This document shows, piece by piece, positions 32,729 to 41,768 of a DNA stretch of 64,000 nucleotides. The notes below the pieces were generated by a model that was not told where the DNA came from, made no database searches, and saw nothing but the letters and a program-made list of their open reading frames with translations. The position numbers and the translations under genes are program-made. Positions within the stretch are counted from its first letter, which is position 1. Each line of letters opens with the position of its first letter. Origin of the DNA: Desulfosporosinus cupriresistens (GTDB lineage Bacteria; Bacillota; Desulfitobacteriia; Desulfitobacteriales; Desulfitobacteriaceae); contig NZ_MASS01000007.1 in the NCBI RefSeq assembly GCF_001707885.1, forward strand, positions 1 to 64,000, written 5' to 3'.

Positions 32729-33342
32729 GAACTGCGATATTAGCTTCAGGTCGGGGGAGTAATCTTGAAGCTTTAATTAAGGCCAGCGAAAGTGGCAGTC
32801 TCCCTATTGAAATCGTGGCTGTAGGGTCAGATCAATTGGGGGCCGCGGCGCTGGAGCGCGCCAAAGAGGTTGGAATTTCAACTCGTGTTTTTCCGGTTGG
32901 AGATTACCCGCATCGTCAAGCACAAGAGGAAGATCTTCTGATCTGGATGCGGGAAAATCAAGTGGAACTTTTACTCCTGGCGGGGTATATGAGGGTGTTA
33001 GGTCCGAAGTTTCTTCGCCAGGCCAATTTCCCGGTTATGAATATCCATCCTTCGTTACTTCCAGCTTTTCCAGGGCTCCACGCCCAGCGTCAAGCTCTGG
33101 AATATGGGGTTAAGGTGAGTGGGTGTACGGTACATTTTGTTGATGAAGGTTTAGATAGTGGGCCTATTATTTTACAAGAAGCGGTGTCGGTGTTGCCGGG
33201 GGATACGGAAGAGAGTTTAGCGCAGAGAATTTTAGAGGTAGAACATCGGCTGTATCCCGAGGCCGTTCGCAGGTTCGTCTCAGGAAAGGTGGAGCGAACC
33301 GGGCGCCGGGTTCAGATTTTGCAGCAGGAGGGGTTAGAATGA
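32725..33342 (+). CDS. purN: GAR formyltransferase PurN
   Basis: 205 residues. Folate-dependent formylation of glycinamide ribotide. Motifs: [41 protein letters not shown] with the catalytic Asn-His, and [18 protein letters not shown] start in a TTGA overlap with purM; ATGA overlap with purH downstream. Confidence 0.97.
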   Translation: MRTAILASGRGSNLEALIKASESGSLPIEIVAVGSDQLGAAALERAKEVGISTRVFPVGDYPHRQAQEEDLLIWMRENQVELLLLAGYMRVLGPKFLRQANFPVMNIHPSLLPAFPGLHAQRQALEYGVKVSGCTVHFVDEGLDSGPIILQEAVSVLPGDTEESLAQRILEVEHRLYPEAVRRFVSGKVERTGRRVQILQQEGLE

Positions 33343-34883
33343 AGCGAAGAGCTATGATCAGTGTTTCGGACAAGACGGGGATTATCGATTTTGCACGTGG
33401 TCTTGTGGAGTTAGGTTTTGAATTAATTTCCACTGGGGGGACATTTAAAGCCCTGGACGAGGCTAATGTTTCGGTTAAGTATGTTAGTGAAGTCACCGGA
33501 TTTCCAGAAGTTTTGGATGGCCGAGTGAAGACACTTCATCCTTTAATTCATGGCGGTATTTTAGCGATGGATTGTGAGGAACATCGGGAGCAAATGGAGC
33601 GAAACGGAATTAACTTTATTGATTTGGTTGTAGTCAATCTTTATCCGTTTCGGGAGACGATCGCCAAGCCTGGAGTGAGCTTTGAAGAGGCGATTGAAAA
33701 TATCGACGTTGGTGGTCCGACGATGGTTCGCGCTGCAGCCAAAAATCACGGGCGCGTTGTTGTCCTGGTCAATCCAGAATCCTATGGGGAAGTTTTGAGT
33801 GTTCTGCGCGAAGCAGGAACTGTTTCAGCGGGGATGCGCAAGCGTTTGGCAGCGGAGGCCTTTGCCCACACAGCGGAGTATGACCGCCTTATTGCTGGTT
33901 ATCTGGAACGACAGGTTGAATCTACCAGCAGTTTTCCGACGACACTTCGTTTAACGGCTCAAAAAGTTCAAGAGTTGCGTTATGGAGAGAATCCGCAGCA
34001 AAAAGCAGCGTTTTACATAAATGCGGAAGCAGAGGAAGGAACTCTAGCCAATGGAAAACAGCTGCAAGGGAAAGAACTTTCCTACAATAATTGGGCGGAC
34101 ATGGATGCTGCTTGGAAGATTGCGCGTGAGTTTGAATCCTGTGCGGCGACGATCATCAAGCACTCGAATCCTTGTGGAGTCGCTATGGGTACGACGCCCT
34201 TGGATGCTTATGAAATTGCCTTCGCGGCCGACCCCATTTCCGCTTTCGGTGGGATAATCGCCTTTAACCGGGTGGTAGATGGGCCCTGCGCAGATGCTAT
34301 TAAAGAGTGTTTCTATGAAGTAATTATTGCACCGGAGTTCAGTCCTGAAGCTCGCGAAATCCTTAGCGCGAAAGCAAATCTCCGGCTCTTTGTGGTTGGA
34401 AGAGGAGATGCTAGTAAAACGAATCACGGCTGGATGATGAAAAGCGTCGATGGGGGATATCTTGTCCAGGAGGTTGATCGAGGCACAACGCCTGTCAGCG
34501 AATGGGATGTTGTGACAGACCTTAAGCCGACTGAAGAGGATCTATCAGCACTTGATTTTGCTTGGCGAGTTGTTAAACATGTAAAGTCAAACGCTATTGT
34601 AGTTACAAATCAAAAACAAACTCTGGGTGTTGGAGCTGGTCAGATGAATCGGGTAGGATCCGTCAATATTGCCCTTGAACAAGCTGGGGATAACGTTAAA
34701 GGAGCTTATTTGGCCTCCGATGCTTTCTTTCCTTTCCCTGACTCTATTGAAGCAGCAGCCAAGGCAGGAATCCGAGCAATTATCCAGCCTGGTGGATCTC
34801 TCAAAGATGCTGCGGTCATTGAGGCTGCTAATCGTTTGAACATAATTATGGTCTTTACGCATCGACGTCATTTTCAGCATTAA
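33339..34883 (+). CDS. purH: Bifunctional AICAR transformylase/IMP cyclohydrolase PurH
   Basis: 514 residues. Last two steps to IMP. N-terminal MGS-like cyclohydrolase domain (ISVSDKTGI, STGGTFKAL, DGRVKTLHPLIHGG) and C-terminal transformylase (ELRYGENPQQKAAFY, IIKHSNPCGVA, DAFFPFPDSIEAAA). ATGA overlap with purN. Confidence 0.97.
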   Translation: MKRRAMISVSDKTGIIDFARGLVELGFELISTGGTFKALDEANVSVKYVSEVTGFPEVLDGRVKTLHPLIHGGILAMDCEEHREQMERNGINFIDLVVVNLYPFRETIAKPGVSFEEAIENIDVGGPTMVRAAAKNHGRVVVLVNPESYGEVLSVLREAGTVSAGMRKRLAAEAFAHTAEYDRLIAGYLERQVESTSSFPTTLRLTAQKVQELRYGENPQQKAAFYINAEAEEGTLANGKQLQGKELSYNNWADMDAAWKIAREFESCAATIIKHSNPCGVAMGTTPLDAYEIAFAADPISAFGGIIAFNRVVDGPCADAIKECFYEVIIAPEFSPEAREILSAKANLRLFVVGRGDASKTNHGWMMKSVDGGYLVQEVDRGTTPVSEWDVVTDLKPTEEDLSALDFAWRVVKHVKSNAIVVTNQKQTLGVGAGQMNRVGSVNIALEQAGDNVKGAYLASDAFFPFPDSIEAAAKAGIRAIIQPGGSLKDAAVIEAANRLNIIMVFTHRRHFQH

Positions 34884-34926
34884 ATATTATGAGCGTCTTT
34901 TATAATTAGGGAGACGAGGTGAAAGA

Positions 34927-36186
34927 GTGAAAAAGCTTCGTGTGTTAATCGTAGGCAACGGAGGACGAGAACATGCTTTGGCCTGGAAAATTGCCCAAAG
35001 CACCGAACTAGAGCGTCTGTTTGTTGCGCCGGGTAATGCAGGGACCGTATTGTGGAATGTTCCTATTTCGTCTAACGATATTCCTGCCTTAGTGGAATTT
35101 GCGCTCCAAGAGAAGATCGATTTAACCTTGGTTGGACCAGAAGATCCTTTGAGTTTAGGGATTGTAGATGCCTTTCAAGCAGCCGATCTACGAATTTTTG
35201 GACCGACTCAAGCGGCGGCTCAGTTAGAGGGAAGTAAATCCTTTGCTAAAACCATAATGGAAAGTGCCAAAATCCCAACGGCGGAATGGGAAATTTTTGA
35301 TGATTCTGATCAAGCGAAGGCTTATGTCAGGACCATCGGGGCCCCCTGCGTTTTAAAGGCGGACGGGTTGGCTGCGGGTAAAGGTGTCATTGTAGCAATG
35401 GACTTGGAAACGGCTCTGCAGGCTGTCGATGAAATAATGGACGGCGGATTTGGTTCAGCTGGCAAAAAGTTGGTTATTGAAGAATTCTTGGAGGGGCAAG
35501 AAGTGAGCTTGCTTTGTTTTTCAGACGGAGTAACTGCGTGCCCTATGGTTCCGGTTCAAGACCACAAGAGGGCTTTAGAGGGCGACCTGGGGCTTAATAC
35601 TGGGGGAATGGGGACGTATAGCCCACCTCCTATTTGGACAGCTGAACTTGAAGCAAGCGTTATGAAAGACTTCGTTTCGCCGACCTTACAGGTTATGAGA
35701 GAAAGAGGGACCCCATTTCAAGGTGTGTTATTCTTGGGTCTGATGCTCACGCAACGAGGCCCCAAAATTCTGGAATACAATGTCCGGTTTGGTGATCCAG
35801 AAACCCAAGTGGTAATGAAACGACTTAAATCTGATCTCTTGCCGATCCTTTGGGCATGTACTGAAGGCCGTTTGTCTGAGGCCCGGCTGGAATGGAAAGA
35901 AGAGGTCGCGGTTTGTGTTGTGATGGCTGCGCCGGGTTATCCATTGGCTTACGAAAAAGGGGTTCCAATCCATTTGCCTGAGCTAAGTGGTCAGGATTCG
36001 GTTATATTTCATGCCGGAACGGGAATCAGTGAGGGACAGCTGTTGAGTACCGGTGGCCGGGTGTTAGGGATCACAGCTGAAGGAAAAACGCTGCAACAGG
36101 CCCGGGAAAAAGCGTATGAACTGGTGGAGAAAATCGATTTCCCGAAGGCTCATTTTCGAAGAGATATTGGTGTTAAAGGGCTCTAG
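34927..36186 (+). CDS. purD: GAR synthetase PurD
   Basis: 419 residues, ATP-grasp enzyme joining phosphoribosylamine and glycine. Motifs: VGNGGREHALAWK, PEDPLSLGIVDAF, LKADGLAAGKGV, EEFLEGQEVSLLC, RFGDPETQVV. GTG start. Last gene of this purine operon; purL, purQ and purS (FGAM synthetase) are not in the cluster. Confidence 0.97.
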   Translation: MKKLRVLIVGNGGREHALAWKIAQSTELERLFVAPGNAGTVLWNVPISSNDIPALVEFALQEKIDLTLVGPEDPLSLGIVDAFQAADLRIFGPTQAAAQLEGSKSFAKTIMESAKIPTAEWEIFDDSDQAKAYVRTIGAPCVLKADGLAAGKGVIVAMDLETALQAVDEIMDGGFGSAGKKLVIEEFLEGQEVSLLCFSDGVTACPMVPVQDHKRALEGDLGLNTGGMGTYSPPPIWTAELEASVMKDFVSPTLQVMRERGTPFQGVLFLGLMLTQRGPKILEYNVRFGDPETQVVMKRLKSDLLPILWACTEGRLSEARLEWKEEVAVCVVMAAPGYPLAYEKGVPIHLPELSGQDSVIFHAGTGISEGQLLSTGGRVLGITAEGKTLQQAREKAYELVEKIDFPKAHFRRDIGVKGL

Positions 36187-36244
36187 TCCTCTGGAATAGG
36201 GGAGCTTAGATATAGAGATTCTCGCCGGACACTTTTTAAATTTT

Positions 36245-36294
36245 AAAAAAAGACATCCCATTAATTCATAGAATTTCTGGGATGTCTTTTTTTT
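36245..36294 (+). terminator. Terminator of the purine operon
   Basis: AAAAAGACATCCCA pairs with TGGGATGTCTTTTT, followed by more T. Confidence 0.93.
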
Positions 36295-36643
36295 ACTTAT
36301 CAAAAAATATAACTTCGTTACATACTTTCTGTAGTAATGCAACTAAGGCGGTCGCCTGCGCTAAGGCTGCAAGAAGGCTAATACGTGCGAAGACAGTGTC
36401 TTCGTGGGTGCCAGCCGATTTTCTTTACATTCGAACCAAACGCTTTTAGCTGGGAATCTTCTAGCTAACTACTATCTTCTTGGGCACATGTGCCTTTATT
36501 CTATTATCAAAGCCAGAGGACATTGGCCATCATCACCCTTCCCTTCTTTACTCCAGTTTAGTGGAAAAAGTCTCCCTTTGTGACCGCTGAGATTTTTCCT
36601 TCATATGATATAGGTAGGGTGCCCTATCTAAGGGGGGATGAAA
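36295..36643 (+). other. Non-coding gap with a perfect hairpin
   Basis: No gene seen. CGAAGACA-G-TGTCTTCG is a perfect 17-base palindrome at 36388-36404, and GGCGGTCGCC lies at about 36349-36358. Their function is unknown. The gap ends in the AAGGGGGG ribosome site of the next gene. Confidence 0.45.
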
Positions 36644-37198
36644 ATGTTTAATTATCGAAAGCGTTTATTTTATCCGGTTCATGTTGAACGTCAAGATCCG
36701 ATCTTTGCAAAGGTGTTACTCGAACATTATGCAGGAAAAGATAGTGAATTATCATCGAGCATTCAGTACTTAAGCCATCGCTCCAATATGTCAAACCGGT
36801 ATGTTAGAGAACTGCTAGGGTTAATTGCTGCAGAGGAATTAGGGCATATGGAGATAATTTCTGTAGCAATCAACAAATTAGGGGGGCAATCGCTTACCTG
36901 TACAAATTCTGAAGGGGTTCCATGGACCATAGATAATATTGACCCAAGCGTTGATGCCATCGACATGCTGCAAGTGGATGTGCAGGCAGAAGCACGGACT
37001 AGTCATCTTTATCATCAGCATTTAGAGAAGACAAGTGACCCAAACATGAAGCGGATGATCAATTTTCTAATTGGCAGGGAAGAGGTTCATAAACGTTTGC
37101 TGCAAAAAGCACTGACGTTAATCCGTGAAACTGGTTCGTCGGAGGAATTCAATGCATTAATTTACGACTACAAGATGAGTCTGCAGATTTTAGAATAA
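36644..37198 (+). CDS. CotJC-like spore coat protein (manganese catalase family)
   Basis: 184 residues, ferritin-like four-helix fold of the Mn-catalase family, as in CotJC of Bacillus. It begins MFNYRKRLFYPVHVERQDP, close to the CotJC start, and keeps the metal-ligand pattern with Glu near residue 33 and the EELGHMEII, EARTSHLYHQH and REEVHKRLL helices. I prefer ATG 36644, 7 bases after GGGGGG; the ATG at 36638 is too close to that site. No cotJA/cotJB genes are adjacent. Catalase activity is not certain. Confidence 0.82.
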   Translation: MFNYRKRLFYPVHVERQDPIFAKVLLEHYAGKDSELSSSIQYLSHRSNMSNRYVRELLGLIAAEELGHMEIISVAINKLGGQSLTCTNSEGVPWTIDNIDPSVDAIDMLQVDVQAEARTSHLYHQHLEKTSDPNMKRMINFLIGREEVHKRLLQKALTLIRETGSSEEFNALIYDYKMSLQILE

Positions 37199-37225
37199 GG
37201 TAATCACAGAAAAGCTATCATATAT

Positions 37226-37561
37226 GTGTTAAAAGAACGTTCCAGAAAGTATATAACTGTCAGCAATGCTTTCTGTATTGACAAAAAAGTCGGCCATACG
37301 GTAGATCTTTCGGAAATTAAAAGTGTGCAATTAAAAGCTGACCTTCCGGTGATTCAATCAAAGATTAATGGTCTTGGTTTAGGTTCTATTCAGAAAGGAA
37401 AGTTCTCTTCAGATATTGGTAATGTGACTTTATATATCGACACTTCTAAACCACCATTTATTTATATAAAGACTACATCTGAACTAATTATTCTAAATGA
37501 TCAATCCGAATCAAAGACGGAAGCACTATTTGATGAGTTGAATTCAGATATTAAGAAATAG
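37226..37561 (+). pseudogene. Truncated bacterial PH-domain protein fragment
   Basis: 111 codons resembling the C-terminal bacterial PH-type domain found after membrane segments in Firmicute proteins: TVDLSEIKSVQL, ingL-LGSIQKGKFSSDIG and TLYIDTSKPPFIYIKT. No membrane part precedes it. The start (GTG) has no ribosome site, and the frame is open back to the stop codon of the cotJC-like gene. I read it as a remnant. A 28-base stretch inside it (37270-37297) recurs exactly at 40067. Confidence 0.55.
37270..37297 (+). repeat. 28-bp direct repeat, left copy
   Basis: Identical to 40067-40094; starts TTTCTGTATTGACAAAAAAG. The two copies bracket a 2.8-kb stretch with an isochorismatase-like remnant, LysR and AzlCD. 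Confidence 0.85.
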
Positions 37562-37736
37562 AATTATAAAACCAAATAAAAAAGAAGATTACCCATTAGA
37601 TTCTAGGGGGCAACTTCCTGTCGACCTCTAGATATAGGGGCGCGACTTGTATCATTTTTGAAAGTAGTAATGATACCGGCGATATATCGATGGATAGACT
37701 GCAGTACAGTCTAATGCTGGCAAAATGGTCAAAGCT

Positions 37737-37916
37737 TTACAAGTGTGAGATAGCTTCCAGTGTTGTCCAAGTAGCACTGGCAAATGCTTTGTAATTGGTA
37801 AAGGCTGCTTGAAAATCCCTTTCACTTATCGTTGCAGTGGCATCGTATACAACAGCTATTTCAAACCATTTTCGATTAAATGCCTCATATGTGATCCTGC
37901 TTCCTTGAGACGACAT
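37737..37916 (-). pseudogene. C-terminal fragment of an isochorismatase-family cysteine hydrolase
   Basis: 59 codons from an ATG at 37914-37916 to TAA at 37737-37739. The translation WFEIAVVYDATATISERDF then ASATWTTLEAISHL matches the end of isochorismatase-like hydrolases, but the N-terminal two thirds with the catalytic Asp and Lys are missing and a stop lies just upstream in frame. Probably a decayed gene. The rest of 37562-38008 holds no gene. Confidence 0.55.
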
Positions 37917-37938
37917 ATCGGTTCAATATAGCCTAATT

Positions 37939-37994
37939 GGAATGAGCGGCCTGTTCAATCGTATACGTGTACGATTGAACAGGCCGCTCATTCC
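37939..37994. terminator. 25-bp perfect inverted repeat downstream of the LysR gene
   Basis: The arms at 37939-37963 and 37970-37994 are fully complementary (outer end GGAATGAGCGGCCTG) with a 6-base loop. It lies 14 bases past the LysR stop on the minus strand. It lacks a T-run on either side, so termination is not certain. Confidence 0.55.
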
Positions 37995-38008
37995 ATTCCA
38001 CAGACGAC

Positions 38009-38884
38009 TCAGGAAGTCCTTCCATACTGCTCGACAATGAAATCCATAAAGTACCGGCTGGCAATGGGCAATACCTTCTTGTTTTTAAAGGCCAGGGAAA
38101 TGGTACGGACAATCGGTGGGGACAGCTCTAAGGTTGCGATATGATAAGGGGATCTGCTGATGATTAATTTCGGCAGAATAGAAATTCCCAAGCCGCTTTC
38201 AATCATCGACATAATCGTATAGTCGTCATGAACACGGTATTGAATGTTGGGGTGCAGATTTTCCCGTTTAAAAAACTCTAAGGGCACGCTTAATTGTCCT
38301 TCATCCAAGAGGATAAAGGATTCATTGACTAGGTCCTGGAGTAAAATTTTCTTTTTGTGCGTTAAGGGGTGGTTTGTAGGCACAACCACCAGCATTTCGT
38401 CCTGTTGGAGGGGGATTGTCTTGAGTTCGGATACAGCTTGGGCGTCTGGATTGACAAAGCCGAAATCCACGCTTCCTTCCTTAATCAACTGGGCAATGCT
38501 GGTGTACTCGCCCTGGTGAAGTTCAAAGCATACCGAAGGGTACCTGGTTTTAAAATCCCTAATTAAATCAGGCAGCCAATTACTGGAAACACTGGAAAAG
38601 GTGCCGATGCGAATAATCCCTTTTTGCAGTCCTTGCATTTCCCGGCGTTTTTCCTCAAGCTCCCGGTGGGAATTATGGATTGCTTTGATGTAGGGCAGGA
38701 ATTCCTCGGCATCAGGCGTCAGGGTGATCCCTTTGCGTGAACGCAAAAAAAGCATGGTGGAGAGTTCCTCCTCCAGGGCGCGGATCATCTGGCTGATGGC
38801 GGATTGGGTGTAGCCGAGTTCCTCAGAGGCTTTGGTAAAACTTCCTGTTTCGATTATTTTCATAAAGGCTTTATAGCGGTTCAT
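38009..38884 (-). CDS. LysR-family transcriptional regulator
   Basis: 291 residues. N-terminal winged helix-turn-helix (FMKIIETGSFTKASEELGYTQSAISQMIRALEEEL), C-terminal periplasmic-binding-like effector domain from about 90. It is divergently arranged with azlCD, the usual arrangement for a LysR activator of its neighbour. The 118-base gap holds TTATA...TATAA dyads that could be its site. GC content appears higher than in the flanking genes. Confidence 0.93.
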   Translation of the reverse strand: MNRYKAFMKIIETGSFTKASEELGYTQSAISQMIRALEEELSTMLFLRSRKGITLTPDAEEFLPYIKAIHNSHRELEEKRREMQGLQKGIIRIGTFSSVSSNWLPDLIRDFKTRYPSVCFELHQGEYTSIAQLIKEGSVDFGFVNPDAQAVSELKTIPLQQDEMLVVVPTNHPLTHKKKILLQDLVNESFILLDEGQLSVPLEFFKRENLHPNIQYRVHDDYTIMSMIESGLGISILPKLIISRSPYHIATLELSPPIVRTISLAFKNKKVLPIASRYFMDFIVEQYGRTS

Positions 38885-39002
38885 TGATTACCTCATTTAC
38901 ATTAGAAAATCTTATATATTCATTATAAAAATTCGTTTTACTTATGTCAAGAGGGGGGAGTATGATGAAAACAAATAAGATGACTGATTCGAGGTAAGTT
39001 TC

Positions 39003-39719
39003 ATGAGCAACAACAATCTCTCCTGGAAAAACGGGATCAAAGACGGTATACTTATCGCGCTCGGCTACTTCGCGGTTTCTTTTACCTTTGGCATTATGGC
39101 GAAGAAGGCCGGGATGACTCCCTTTCAGGCTGTGTTCATGTCCGCAGCCAACCTGGCATCAGCAGGACAATTCGGAGCACTGGCTTTAATCGGGACTTCC
39201 GCGACTTATCTGGAAATGGCGCTGATCCAACTGGTCATTAATTTACGATACTGTCTGATGTCCTGTTCACTATCGCAAAAATTTGAGGCAGGATCAGGCT
39301 TTCCCCATCGCTTATTGGTTGCCTTCGGCGTTACGGATGAAATATTTGGGGTATCCGTTTGCAAAAAAGGTAAACTGAACCCTTTCTACAATTACGGTTT
39401 GATGAGCGTCAGTATACCGGGCTGGATGCTGGGTACATTTTGCGGAGTTGTTTCAGGGGGGATTTTACCCGCAAGAATTATCAGCGCCTTAAGTGTTGCC
39501 CTGTACGGGATGTTTATCGCGGTGATTGTTCCGCCGGCAAAGGGAAACAAGCTGCTGGCGGGAATCATTTTGTTCTCTATGCTGTTGAGTTTGTTATTTG
39601 CCCAACTACCCATCCTCAGTCAAATTTCGCAAGGATTCAAAATCATTATTTTAACGGTATTGATAGCAGGAATCGCAGCACTCCTGTTTCCGGTGAAGGA
39701 GGTTGCCGATGAAGGGTAA
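39003..39719 (+). CDS. azlC: AzlC-family branched-chain amino acid exporter, large subunit
   Basis: 238 residues, about 6-7 membrane helices. AzlC motifs: LGYFAVSFTFGIMAKKAGM, SAANLASAGQFGAL, INLRYCLMSCSLSQ, GVTDEIFGVS. Exports branched-chain amino acids or analogues together with AzlD. Coding overlap with azlD. Confidence 0.92.
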   Translation: MSNNNLSWKNGIKDGILIALGYFAVSFTFGIMAKKAGMTPFQAVFMSAANLASAGQFGALALIGTSATYLEMALIQLVINLRYCLMSCSLSQKFEAGSGFPHRLLVAFGVTDEIFGVSVCKKGKLNPFYNYGLMSVSIPGWMLGTFCGVVSGGILPARIISALSVALYGMFIAVIVPPAKGNKLLAGIILFSMLLSLLFAQLPILSQISQGFKIIILTVLIAGIAALLFPVKEVADEG

Positions 39720-40014
39720 TATCTATCTCTATATTCTGGTCATGGCGGGCGTTACTTATTTGATCAGACTCATTCCTTTGATTTTCATGCGTAAAGAAAT
39801 TAAGAATGTTTATCTCAAATCTTTTCTATACTATGTACCCTATGTCACCCTGGCGGTGATGACATTTCCCGCGATCTTAAGCGCGACGGCAAGCCTATGG
39901 TCCGCCCTGGCAGGATTCAGCGCAGCCTTAATCCTGGCTTATCGCGGCGGCAGTCTGTTCAAGGTTTCAACACTGGCCTGTCTTTCGGTCTTTATTTTTG
40001 AGTTGATGGTTTAA
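39709..40014 (+). CDS. azlD: AzlD-family branched-chain amino acid exporter, small subunit
   Basis: 101 residues, about 4 membrane helices; TYLIRLIPLIFMRKEI and SFLYYVPYVTLAVMTFPAIL are typical of AzlD. ATG 39709 has AAGGAGG at 39695-39701 and overlaps the end of azlC by 11 bases. Confidence 0.9.
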   Translation: MKGNIYLYILVMAGVTYLIRLIPLIFMRKEIKNVYLKSFLYYVPYVTLAVMTFPAILSATASLWSALAGFSAALILAYRGGSLFKVSTLACLSVFIFELMV

Positions 40015-40066
40015 ACCTGTCTATTGCTTCCAGTACGGATTACAACAGCAATCCTGTCTTTGTATG

Positions 40067-40094
40067 TTTCTGTATTGACAAAAAAGTCGGCCAT
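40067..40094 (+). repeat. 28-bp direct repeat, right copy
   Basis: Identical to 37270-37297. Here its end forms a hairpin with following bases (AAAGTCGGCC / GGTCGACTTT to about 40109), which may terminate azlCD. Confidence 0.85.
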
Positions 40095-40105
40095 GAAGGT
40101 CGACT

Positions 40106-40426
40106 TTAGTATTTTATAACCCAATCTGTAACGATGAGCCCTTTAATAAAGCCAAACCCTTGAGCATCAATAGTAACTTCCGATTTGCTAATAAGATTAC
40201 GATCATAATACACCGTAATTCCGTCGACTTCGAAGGCATAAAAATTTTCAGGCTTGAGAGGGCGTCCTTTGCGTACGGCAGGAGGCGTGGAAAGCGGGAC
40301 ACAGCAATCCGTAACTACAAAGCGTTCAATGTATAGTTCGATTTTTTTAGCTTTTTGAAGGAGTTCTAAAGCTTTCTGGGTAATGTTAATTTTCATCTTC
40401 GTGCTCGTTGTATGGTTAAGATCCAT
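40106..40426 (-). CDS. Small CC-motif protein of unknown function
   Basis: 106 residues if started at 40426. A vicinal cysteine pair lies in FVVTDCCVPLSTPP, followed by a basic RKGRP and a beta-rich second half (YAFEVDGITVYYD, GFGFIKGLIVTDW). I recall a family of small anaerobe proteins in which one of such paired Cys may be selenocysteine, and the fold may be HesB/IscA-like, but I am not sure. AGGAGG (complement of 40440-40445) is 13 bases before the first ATG; the internal ATG at 40396 has no ribosome site. Confidence 0.65.
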   Translation of the reverse strand: MDLNHTTSTKMKINITQKALELLQKAKKIELYIERFVVTDCCVPLSTPPAVRKGRPLKPENFYAFEVDGITVYYDRNLISKSEVTIDAQGFGFIKGLIVTDWVIKY

Positions 40427-40674
40427 GCAGATTCATGATCCTCCTCATCGTTCAACTTTATCTCATTCTAACATCTTTGGATTCGGTTGCAAGTCATTGG
40501 GGGTAATCAATTAGATAATGTTAACTTCAATCCGAAAATCAATAAGCAAATAAGAGAAGAAATAAAACTCGGAAATGTCGAAATATAAAGAGAAAAGAAG
40601 GAATATTTGCCTTAATATCGAATATAAGCGAATGTATAATTTTTGGTTAAAGCGATTTAGTAGGAGGAAAAGTA

Positions 40675-41733
40675 ATGAGTCAATATCACGAGGCAAATGG
40701 AAAAAATGTTGGTGATAACTTGGATATAAGTACAGTGAAGCTCAAGGATGTTATAGACATTGATTTTTTGCAGCGATTCCAAGATGATTTTGCTAAAGGG
40801 GTTGGTTTGGCAAGTGTAACGGTTGACCCTGACGGTACCCCTATTACAAATCCAAGTAGTTACACTCGATTTTGTATGGATTATACCCATTCTACTGAAT
40901 GCGGTGACAAACGGTGTGCTGAATCACATCGCAAAGGTGGAGAAGAAGCCGCCCGGACAGGTAAACCAGTAATCTATGAATGTCATGCAGGACTGATAGA
41001 CTTTGCTGCACCGATTATGCTGGAAGGGCGGCAGATTGGTACTATTTTAGGAGGACAAGTATTAACGGATGTTCCTAACGATAAAAAGTACCGTAAGATT
41101 GCCAACGAAATCGGTGTGGATGAGGAAGGATATGTCGAGGCAGTCCAAGAAGTTCGAAAATTGTCGCGCGAGAGCATTGAAGCTGCGGCTAACGTATTGT
41201 TTATTGTTGCTAATAATATGTCGAGCACTGCTTATCAACAGTTAAAGCTTAAATCAGTAACAACGATACTTGACGATGGATTGGGACAAATTTCTGCAAC
41301 GATGGAACAATTGGCGGCTTCTGCAAGTGATATAAGTAATAATCAGGCGAATTTGAATCATGAGATAAAAAATGTTAATGCGATAACCGGCAAAATTGAT
41401 GAGGTAATGGATTTTATTAAGGAAATTGCAGATGAAACCCGCTTATTAGGTTTAAATGCAGCAATCGAAGCAGCACGAGCGGGTGAGGCTGGACTAGGAT
41501 TTGGTGTTGTAGCCCAAGAAATCAGGAAACTTTCGGCCGATTCGAAAGAAACAGTTGGTAAAATCAAAGATTTAACCACAATCATTAAGGATTCGGTACA
41601 CAAAACAGTAACCATGGGAAATGAAACAACGTCTACTATTGAGCAGCAAACAGCTGCCATTGAACAAGTGACAGTAAGCGTCATGGAAATTGCAAGTCTT
41701 ACAGAACAATTAAATGATCTTACGAATGCCTAG
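40675..41733 (+). CDS. Cytoplasmic chemoreceptor-like protein with PocR sensor domain
   Basis: 352 residues without membrane helices. N-terminal PocR-type ligand domain (about 20-190): [30 protein letters not shown]...C...[20 protein letters not shown] and GTILGGQV. C-terminal short methyl-accepting signalling region with [19 protein letters not shown] and [13 protein letters not shown]. The PocR domain often senses small hydrocarbons such as propanediol; the ligand here is unknown. Cotranscribed with a CheW-like protein 35 bases downstream. Confidence 0.88.
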   Translation: MSQYHEANGKNVGDNLDISTVKLKDVIDIDFLQRFQDDFAKGVGLASVTVDPDGTPITNPSSYTRFCMDYTHSTECGDKRCAESHRKGGEEAARTGKPVIYECHAGLIDFAAPIMLEGRQIGTILGGQVLTDVPNDKKYRKIANEIGVDEEGYVEAVQEVRKLSRESIEAAANVLFIVANNMSSTAYQQLKLKSVTTILDDGLGQISATMEQLAASASDISNNQANLNHEIKNVNAITGKIDEVMDFIKEIADETRLLGLNAAIEAARAGEAGLGFGVVAQEIRKLSADSKETVGKIKDLTTIIKDSVHKTVTMGNETTSTIEQQTAAIEQVTVSVMEIASLTEQLNDLTNA

Positions 41734-41768
41734 AAAGTGGGGATTTTATAGAGGGGAGGCGATCATTG

